From assembly GCF_040412425.1 (NCBI RefSeq), contig NC_089782.1, forward strand, positions 43,189,822 to 43,253,821: a DNA stretch of 64,000 nucleotides, written 5' to 3'. The position numbers and the translations under genes were made by a program. Position 1 is the first letter of the stretch; each line of letters starts with the position of its first letter. Source of the DNA: Macrobrachium rosenbergii. Taxonomy: Eukaryota; Arthropoda; Malacostraca; Decapoda; Palaemonidae. The notes beneath the pieces were generated by a model that saw only the letters and a program-made list of their open reading frames with translations, had not been told where the DNA came from and searched no databases. Of the stretch, positions 55,768 through 64,000 are shown piece after piece.

Positions 55768-56282
55768 AAATTAATACGTTGCTTGACCTTGAAAATTTAT
55801 GCGCTGTTTGACCTTGATACTGCTTGACCTTGAAAATGGATATGCTGCTGACCTTAAGAATGAATATGTTGCTTGACCTTGAAAATGAATATGCTGCTTA
55901 ACATTGAAAATGAACGTGCTGCTTGACCCTGAAAATTATTGTGCTGCTTGCCCTTGAAAATGGACATGCTGCTTGACCTTGAAAATGAATATGCTGCTTG
56001 ACCTACAAAACGAACGTGCTGCTTGATCTTGAAAATGAACGTGCTGCTCGAACTTGAAAATGAATATGCTGCTTGACTTTGACAATGAACGTGCTGCTTG
56101 ACCTTGAAACTGAATATGCTGCATGGCATTGAAAATGAACGTGCTGCTTGACTTTGACAATGAACGTGTTGCTTGACCTTGAAACTGAATATGCTGCATG
56201 ACATTGAAAATGAACGTGCTGCTCGACTCTGAAAATGAATATGTCGCTTGACTTTGAAAATTAATACGCTGCTTGACAAGGA
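55768..56282. repeat. 25-bp minisatellite, about 20 units, rich in TGACCTTGA
   Basis: Unit of about 25 bases around TGCTGCTTGACCTTGAAAAT. TGACCTTGA, the complement of TCAAGGTCA, occurs seven times exactly, and many other units carry one-base variants such as TGACTTTGA and TGACATTGA. A three-unit (75-bp) higher-order repeat is visible between about 56088 and 56235. Because 25 is not a multiple of three, each frame cycles through all three readings. The minus strand is free of stops for over 400 bases, a by-product of the unit. Confidence 0.9.
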
Positions 56283-56633
56283 AATATAAGCCCCTTAATC
56301 ATCGCGTCTATTAAATTCCTGTACGCTTCCTCTGTCGCTTTTGACCGCTAAGAATGTTTACACATTGTGAACAACAAAATGAATCACATATCATGTAGGG
56401 TATTATGAAAATAATTATAATTTTAATAATAATGCATCTTTGCCAATCGATGAGAAAAATGGGGTCCTTCCATGTTCCACCACACAACTGCTTCGGTCAA
56501 GGTCACTTGCTACAAAGAAATAATGAATAAGTGAATGGTCTCTCCACTCTTTTCAGTGATGCAATTATGGTCCGTCACTCTTTATTCAATGCAATTTACC
56601 GGCAAACATGACAATGGATGAAGTTATTAAAGC

Positions 56634-56756
<123 letters not shown>

Positions 56757-56875
56757 CGCACGTGTACCGTACGACCTTTATGAACTACATATTGTGAGCG
56801 TGTGTGCACCTTACCACCTTTTTTTTAATAAATTATCACCAACCTACCTCCATGAGTCTGCACTAACGAGCAGAG

Positions 56876-56909
<34 letters not shown>

Positions 56910-57419
56910 CACATTCGCTTACAGGAACCAGGTACACAAAGTAAAACCAGTTGCGGCCACACTTGCTGTGTAAGTTTCGAAAGACAAAACTTAATCTGAG
57001 AACAATACATTCTATCACATCAAAGCTATTATAGACCAGGTCATACAAAACACTCAATAACAGGTCGGCTTCCTGCCATTTCAATTTTGCAAACGCATTG
57101 AACGCCCTCGTGTTTGGGAATGTCCCATTTTTCGAAGCTCTCATTCACTCTGCATTCACTTGAATCTTTATTCGCTCGATTTTTTTCGGAACATAGTATG
57201 ACTCATGTAATTCCGAGAGTCATTTCAGTTGGCCGGAGGCCCTGTACATGAATCTGCTTTTAACCTGATGGCTACCGGAACTGCACGGAGTATATACATG
57301 AACTATACCACACACTGAATTATACACTGCATTTACGTATGTACTCATCTGCAACTTAAGATCTCGCATCTAACTGTTTTTGCGATTACGGATTTCAACA
57401 GTTTCTTCTTTGGAGTGGA

Positions 57420-57712
57420 GTATAAAATTTGGGCAGAAGACCAAGCGCTGGGACCTATGAGGTTTTTCAGCGCTGTAAGGGAGGGTGATAGCAAAAATGT
57501 TTTAAAGATTTAACAGGAGGAAAACCTCGCAGTTGCGCTACGAAACTACTGTTATGAGAAGGAGGAAAGTATGATGGAAGAAAGAGAATATGAACGGAGG
57601 TACAGAAAAAGAAATGAAACGGGTTGCAGCTAGGGGCCGAAGGGACGCTGCAAATAGCCTTACGTAATGCCTAGAGTGCACCGCGTGAGGTGCACTGCCG
57701 GCACTAACACCC
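57420..57712 (+). repeat. SINE-like repeat, family B, copy 4 (most complete)
   Basis: It contains CCAAGCGCTGGGACCTATGA and TTAACAGGAGGAAAACCTCG. AGGGGCCGAAGGGACGCTGC follows, then a tail with the small inverted repeat GTGCACCGCGTGAGGTGCAC. Comparison with 48380 shows the site where the hAT-like element was inserted there. It is followed almost directly by a family-A copy. Confidence 0.82.
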
Positions 57713-57754
57713 CCCGGTGCAATTTCTGGTTTGGCTACTACTTCATCTGCTGAC

Positions 57755-57915
57755 ATTCTTTCTTTACTGTGGTTCGGATTCCACAATAAGCTGTAGGTCC
57801 CGTTGCTAAGTAACCAATTGGTTCTTAGCCACGTAAAATAAGTCTAATCGTTCGGGCCAGCCCTAGGAGAGCTGTTAATCAGCTCAGTGGTCTGGTAAAA
57901 CTAAGGTATACTTAA
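57755..57915 (-). repeat. SINE-like repeat, family A, copy 3
   Basis: Inverted relative to the copy at 45598: GGTTCGGATTCCACAATAAG, then TAAGTAACCAATTGGTTCTT and GCCAGCCCTAGGAGAGCTGT. It ends in the GCTCAGTGGTCTGG block. It stands immediately after the family-B copy at 57420. Confidence 0.8.
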
Positions 57916-58049
57916 ACTTTTTTTTTCTTTACTCAATTTTTGGTTCCCAAATTTTTCAGGTTCCCAAATAATTTCAATCATTCTCTTATTTACAGAATTA
58001 TACAAATGAAACAATTATCTTCCTCAGCCTTCAAAATAAAGTTATAGCA

Positions 58050-58205
58050 ATGAGCTGATTAACAGCTTCTCTTTACACTTATTTACGTGCTAGAACCAAT
58101 TATAGCAAACCTACAGCTTATTGTGGAATGACCATTATAGCGATTATCTTCACCAGAAATAAATTCCTCTAACATCAGCCGGCGGCGGGATCCAAGTCGA
58201 ATGAC
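58050..58205 (+). repeat. SINE-like repeat, family A, copy 4 (degenerate)
   Basis: It carries GAGCTGATTAACAGCT, AGAACCAATTATAGCAAACC and TACAGCTTATTGTGGAATGA, with several short deletions. It is in the opposite orientation to the copy at 57755, about 135 bases away, so the two could pair as an inverted repeat. Confidence 0.6.
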
Positions 58206-58629
58206 GGTCTGAAGCTAACCAACTCGAACAAAGATAGAAAGATATAACTTCGAATTCGTCAAGTTTATCCGAAAAGTGAATTTGTAAATTTCTGGAAAAA
58301 AAAGACTGCAATTACTGCTAAGACTGCACGAAACACTGCAAAAGGGGAGAAAGGTGCATTTAAACAGAGCACTTTAGTCATTGTCTGAAGTAAATTGGAA
58401 TTTGGACGAGAGAAACTAAATCGTACCCCTTCTTGTGTTCCCTTTGACCTTCCTTTTATCTGGTTCCTTCGTACCTGGGATCTTTCTTTAAACAAAATCA
58501 ACTTTCGTCATTTCATTTTTGCGCAGTGTCCAAATCACTGCTGACTCTTCAAATTCAGTACACAGACCTCTCATATTTTAGCTCCACTGCTGAAAAGCTG
58601 GGGTAGCATTTAAATGCTATAGATTTCCC

Positions 58630-58631
<2 letters not shown>

Positions 58632-58685
<54 letters not shown>
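58632..58685. repeat. (CT)n microsatellite
   Basis: A CT array of about 54 bases, with a second short TC tract near 58744-58760. Confidence 0.93.
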
Positions 58686-58688
<3 letters not shown>

Positions 58689-58805
58689 AACAATTTTACT
58701 GAATAACCTTACTTTATCACTCTCTGTTAACAGATTACATCTGCTCTCTCTCTCTCTCTCCAACACGACAATTCTTCTGCTACTTTCCCAAGGTAGCCCT
58801 GAACT

Positions 58806-59739
58806 TGGCTGCTAGGGGACAGCATAGCCTTCTCCTCCTCCTCCTCCTCTTTCGCTCCCTTTCTCTCCCTCTCTCCCTATTGATCGTCTACTACTCTGTT
58901 AGGGCCAACAACCGCAGTCGTAGCCTGTACTCTGCAGTCAGACAAGAAAACCGGATAAATAAATGCGAGAGAGATCCTGCATGTGCATCGGTTACTCAAA
59001 ATTTGAAACGTAAAATGAATACATCGTATTTTTAATCCAATTAATCCATAACTAATTCTCTAAATGGGTTTCTGTACTCGAGGACAGCGTCAACATCGTG
59101 TCAATGACCTTATTTCTTTGTGGTTGGTTATTATTGTTGATTTTTGTAGCAACGTTTCGATGTGGCATTATTCTTTTAATTCTGCAAATAAATGAAAGAG
59201 TATTTTGTTGATTACATGTTATAAACGTGTAATATCACCATTAATACTAGTACTATTACTACCACTGATGTTCCTATTATCACCATCATCAGCAGGAATC
59301 CCTCTATTAACGATAAACAAATAGGCCTACATGACCAGTGATACGTGCTCCCAAAAGTAAAATAAAATAAGCAGTAAATAAGCGTTTAAATGTAAAACAA
59401 ACAAACAAAACTATTGCGCAAAGTCAAATAAAAACAGCTCCGAGTTAGGCTGAAGGGGCCAGCTTTAAAGACTCAAATAGCGGTCCCCTCCCCTTCCCTC
59501 CCCTCCCCCTCCACCCACAACCCCATATCCAGATCTTCCTCAGAATTACATTTCCCCTTCCGTGAAATGAAGGCAAGCGCGTACCAGCTGTGGTTCGATA
59601 ATATTTTTACGAGAATCAACCTTCAACATTTACCGCACCAGAATGAATACAAGTATAGTACGTCTGTTTTTGAGGTACAGTGGATAGTATTGATACATGT
59701 ACTGTCTTAGGGCAAGTTACGTACATAAATACAATCAAT
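58806..59739. other. Upstream spacer, no gene recognised
   Basis: Short open frames only. The leucine-rich frame near 58.8 kb translates a CTC-rich low-complexity tract. I found no exon or RNA gene. Confidence 0.4.
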
Positions 59740-59990
59740 TTTTGTCACAGGTATGATACAGGTATGCTTACACGTCACAGATATGATACAGGTATGAATA
59801 CGTGTTTTTTTCGTCGTAATGTATATCATACAGTTAAAAATCAAGGAACTTTCAGTCTTAATATGTGATACAGATATGAATACAAGTTTTTCCGTCTCAA
59901 CCTATAGAACAGATACAAGTCCAAGCAATTTTCGTCTTAAGTACAATACAGGTATGAATACAGATATGTTTAGTCCCAATGTAAGGTAGT
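59740..59990. repeat. Decayed tandem repeat
   Basis: The phrase GATACAGGTATGAATACG and variants (GATACAGATATGAATACAAG, AATACAGGTATGAATACAGA) recur several times, each followed by a T-rich stretch and CGTCTTAA or CGTCGTAA. The period is irregular, roughly 60 bases. It is probably an old minisatellite. Confidence 0.55.
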
Positions 59991-60326
59991 AATTTATTAT
60001 TATAATTTTTTTTCTAAATGATAACAATGAAAAAGTAAGGTAGTGACTTATTATATATTTTTCTAAATGACAACAACGAAAAACCAATAACGTGACAAAA
60101 AGCAACAGCTAAAACTTTAACTATTAATACTAATAATTTTCATTCCCGCTAATTTAAATTTTTTTAATATTGGGTCTGGAACAATTAATGGACGTCAAAT
60201 TGCCCACCCTGCCAGTCTTAATAATAATAGTAATAATAATAATAATCATTATTACTGAGGTAGAGAAATGAGCAATGATATGCTGATAGACATTTTAACA
60301 CCAGTTTGCTGCTCTGAGCATTTTTC

Positions 60327-60378
<52 letters not shown>

Positions 60379-60667
60379 TAATTATATTCATGATACTACC
60401 AAAAGCAAAGACAACAAAAATAATGAAAGCAACAATGACAAGGCATTAACAACAGCAGTACATCAACAGCAATAACAACAACAAATACTTCACACAGAAG
60501 AGCGAATTAAACCTCGAATTTTTCGTTATGTACAGAAGCTGTCACCCGGAGCCATTAATTTGGCGTCAACTAACTGATTATCCTCTACGATAAAACCGGG
60601 AGGGGCATGACATGTACACAAGAGATAAGGAGAACATTCCAGCGACTTAACTGTAGCGCTATGAATC

Positions 60668-60739
<72 letters not shown>

Positions 60740-60836
60740 TATTAAAAACGATTACTATGTTGATCAGCAAAAATGTATTAAAAACGATTACTATGTTGAT
60801 CAGCAAAAATGTTATTATTGCTACTACTACTAATTC

Positions 60837-60908
<72 letters not shown>
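60327..60908. repeat. (AAT)n and (TTA)n arrays with a 33-bp direct repeat between
   Basis: AAT arrays lie at 60327-60379 and 60668-60720, with a TTA array at 60836-60908. Between the last two arrays, AAAACGATTACTATGTTGAT occurs twice in tandem. The AAT and TTA arrays are complementary in sense, so the strand could fold on itself. Confidence 0.92.
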
Positions 60909-60910
<2 letters not shown>

Positions 60911-61074
60911 GCCTCAGCAAATACCCTGACAGTACCAGCAACAAATTACATTAATTTTTAATAACCCGCTAAACAGGATTAATTTCCCTTCAGGGAATAT
61001 AAAAAAAAATACGATGTCTTCATAACTCCTTATAATTCATTTCACCATCGAGCGGTCACAAGACTACCCATTTA

Positions 61075-62112
61075 AGGAACAATAATAAGCAATAACTTCA
61101 TTTAAGTAATAATAATAAGCAGTAACTTCATTTAAACAATAATAATAATAAGCAAGAACTTCATTTAAATAACAATAATAAGCAAAAACTTCATTTTAGT
61201 AATGATAATAAGCAATAACTTCGTTTAGGTGATAATGAGCAGTAACTTCATTTAGGTAATGACAATGAGCAGTAACTTCATTTAAGTAACGATAATGAGC
61301 AATAACTTCATTTAAGCAACGATAATAGGCAATAACTTCGTGTAAGTAATGATAATAGGCAATAACTTCATTTAAGGAACGATAATAGGCAATAACTTCA
61401 TTTAAGTAATGATAAAAAGCAAAAACTTCATTTAAGTAACGATAATAGGCAATAAATTCATTAAGGTAATGATAATAAGCAATAACTTCATTAAGTAACG
61501 ATAACAGGCAATAACTTCATTTAGGTAACGATGATAAGCAATAACAATTTCAGCAACGATAAAAAGCAATAACTTCATTTAAGTACTGATAATAAGCAAT
61601 AACTTCACTTAAGTAACAATAATAAGCAATAACTTCACTTAAGTAACGATAATACGCAATAACTTCACTTAAGTAACGATAATAAGCAATAACTTTGCTT
61701 AAGTAACAACAATAAGCAATAACTTCATTTAAGTAATGTAAGCAATAACTTCATATAAGTAACAACAATAAGCAATAACTTCATTTAAGTAACAACAATA
61801 AGTAATAGCTTCATTCAAGTAACAATAATAAGTAATAACTTCTTTTAAATTACAATAAAAAGCAATAACTTCCTTCAAGTAACAATAATAAGCAATAACT
61901 TCATTTAAGTAATATAATAAGCAATAAATTCATTTAAGTAACGATAAAACGATAAGCAATAACTTCCTTTAAGTAATGATAATATGCAATAACTTCATAT
62001 AAGTAACGATAATAAGCAATAACTTACTTCAAGTAAAGTTAAGCATTAACTTCATTTAAGTAACGATAATACGCAAAAACTTTATTTAAGCAACGATAAA
62101 ACGCAATAACTG
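61075..62112. repeat. 30-bp minisatellite, about 34 units, 1 kb
   Basis: Unit of about 30 bases built around AAGCAATAACTTCATTTAAG and GTAACGATAAT. Early units are more diverged (AGCAGTAACTTCATTTAGGT). Unit length varies by a few bases at some places, and no reading frame is maintained. This is the largest repeat array of the window. Confidence 0.93.
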
Positions 62113-62642
62113 GGAAAGCATGAATAAAGGTTCTGACAGTTTTCAAATCCAGTTCTTTGAGTATTGAACGCGTTTCGCTCAGAACACAGTTTATCACTTG
62201 TGATTGGCCCACAATGGCTTTAGCCGATCGATAGTTCTTCGTTTCCGGTTTATTAGCTTATCATGTTTCGTACTGTACGTTTCCTTGTTTTTATGTCACA
62301 GTCTTCTCCGTTTATTTAATTCTGCACCTTTTTTTCATGTACTCTTTAGTTAAGCCGTATAAATTCATTTATTTTGCATCCCAGTTGTTTATATTTTGAT
62401 AACAAATTTAAGGCACTTAACTTGGTAGTCTAATTATAATTATTACTTTTTTATTTTGTTTGCCGATATAATCTTCACGAGTGCGGTCATTTACTTTACA
62501 TTTTGTTTGATCATCTTCCTCCACAGTCTACCGAGTGTTTACTTGAATACTTTCCTTGTTTACGCTATTTTTTTTTTCTTTGTGCCTCTCCTGGGAGAAC
62601 TTTGCACTTAAAAAATAAAGTTAGCAAAGTAAACACATCGCA

Positions 62643-62644
<2 letters not shown>

Positions 62645-62720
<76 letters not shown>
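62645..62720. repeat. (GA)n microsatellite
   Basis: A perfect AG array of about 76 bases. The adjacent open frame reads through the repeat as an RE polymer and is not credible. Confidence 0.95.
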
Positions 62721-62724
<4 letters not shown>

Positions 62725-63570
62725 TGTTCACAGATTTTAAAAGCAATCATGGCAAGATCTAACTTTGGAATTGGATACAAGTTGCCAGATCGACTTTCCC
62801 AGATCGCTTTAGCTAACTGGTGGCATCGTATCTTGGTGCATCTTGCAGGATATCTAGGACCTCGTTCGATTTATCTTCAAGAATGTGCACTAGTTCATTG
62901 GTAACGGTGACACGAAATGTAGGTTAGGAGACAATGGCTACATATGACAAAGCACGACTAATAAAAGAAAAAAAAAGTTATCTAAGCAGGATTATAAGTG
63001 TAGCTTGGGTAAAGTCCATCTAACATCTCTGGGGGAACTGAAGGGCAAAGGTTGTGGCTTCGCTGGATGGGACATTCGATTTTTGCACTCCTCAATTTCA
63101 GGTGCAAAATTTCATAGTGTCCGTGCTTACGTTGGATGCTACAGAATTTCATTGCCTGTCCCTAAATATCACCAAAGCAGTGAATGAAATTTGGCGATTT
63201 TATGTACTTTCCATGAGAAACACAATATACTACAACTGGTACCACAGCAGTGGTACGGATTCGCCTCTGAAACGACTCTCTGGCTCGGTCTAGAATATAG
63301 CTGTTCTTTTCCCATTTTTGTCCCCTAATAGCGCGACAAGAGTCAGTACAAGTGATCACATGACGTTCAACCACAGCACTACACAGCATCCACAACCACG
63401 TCCGTTTTGTACGATTTTCCATTGTAGATAGAGTTAAATCAACCGCATAATAGCTTTAATATCCATTAATATCTTCATATAGCCCTCAAATACGTACCAT
63501 ATGCTTGTATTGTACGATTCAGGTTCTCTGAATGCCTATTACACTGTAGTTATGGATTCAGGTATATATA

Positions 63571-63572
<2 letters not shown>

Positions 63573-63643
<71 letters not shown>
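63573..63643. repeat. (TA)n(TG)n microsatellite
   Basis: About 59 bases of TA followed by six TG units. Confidence 0.93.
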
Positions 63644-64000
63644 ATATGTATGTCTCCTTTGACCAAAAATCATGAAAAAATGTCCAGAGTCGTCAACCGA
63701 AGACAAAATGCATCCTCAAATGGGTACATAAATGGACACATAAATAGGTTGAACAGATTAAGTACAAACCCTCACTTCAGTGAAGCTCTTTGTTTTGATC
63801 CTCCTCCTCCTCCACTTCCCACTCCCCGCTACCCTTCCTTCTCCTCATCCTCCTCCGCCGAAGTTTAGTAGGGACTTAGGATGGTACCTATCGTGTTCGG
63901 TAGCCGCGTACAAAAGCATGTCGACGGCTGCGCGTGAAAATCAATACCGGATAAATCTCTGGGAGGAGAGCCCTTTAACCGAACAAGGCTTTGTTACTAG

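Larger units (their letters stand above)
62113..64000. other. Right flank, no gene recognised
   Basis: It contains a GA array (62645-62720) and a TA array passing into TG (63573-63643). There are short open frames on both strands. The last 200 bases have more CpG and a CTC-rich tract (near 63799-63860), which could belong to a promoter or a coding exon running off the window, but I cannot support either. No start exon of the transporter could be placed here. Confidence 0.4.

Noticed and set aside
55854..56279. 141-codon minus-strand open frame
   Set aside because: It lies wholly within the 25-bp minisatellite. The period makes all minus-strand frames stop-free, so openness is not evidence of a protein.

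Overview
This window is nuclear DNA from an animal, most likely a decapod or related malacostracan crustacean. The reasons are split genes with long AT-rich introns, very dense CT/GA, CA, TA and TAA microsatellites, several minisatellites, and recurring SINE and TIR-element families of a kind I associate with decapod genomes. The species call is inference. There is no operon structure, no bacterial gene and no CRISPR array.

Two protein-coding genes can be assembled exon by exon, with splice phases that agree throughout. On the + strand (7323-26781) lies the orthologue of PPP1R7/Sds22, the leucine-rich-repeat regulator of protein phosphatase 1. It has eight coding exons and encodes about 339 residues. 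The eight residues of the human protein described as PP1 contacts all fall at a constant offset of 20 and are identical here. On the - strand (53128 down to 36502) lies an SLC16/monocarboxylate-transporter-like gene. It has fourteen coding exons and encodes 694 residues, with two six-helix halves joined by a central loop of about 230 residues. The two genes are convergent: their 3' ends face each other across about 10 kb. Nothing links them functionally except proximity.

Layout. 1-4.1 kb is left flank with repeat relics and two weak candidate exons. 4.1-7.3 kb is the probable 5' region of Sds22, with a CpG-richer leader, an in-frame candidate upstream exon at 4861 and a TIR element. 7.3-26.8 kb is Sds22, whose introns hold SINEs, CT arrays and a 1.7 kb pogo/Tigger-like element. 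26.8-36.5 kb is the convergent intergenic or 3'UTR space, with a 1.05 kb TIR element and a 7SL-RNA-like fragment. 36.5-53.15 kb is the transporter. 53.2-64 kb is upstream of the transporter and almost entirely repeats: a hairpin-bearing minisatellite, a 25-bp minisatellite rich in nuclear-receptor half-sites, a 1 kb array of 30-bp units, inverted SINE pairs and many microsatellites.

I found no convincing undescribed multi-gene system. The most notable items are the 25-bp array carrying TCAAGGTCA motifs upstream of the transporter, the nested 210-bp element with an exact 8-bp target duplication inside a SINE, the 7SL-like fragment, the GA array abutting a transporter splice donor, and the unusual last and first exons of Sds22.
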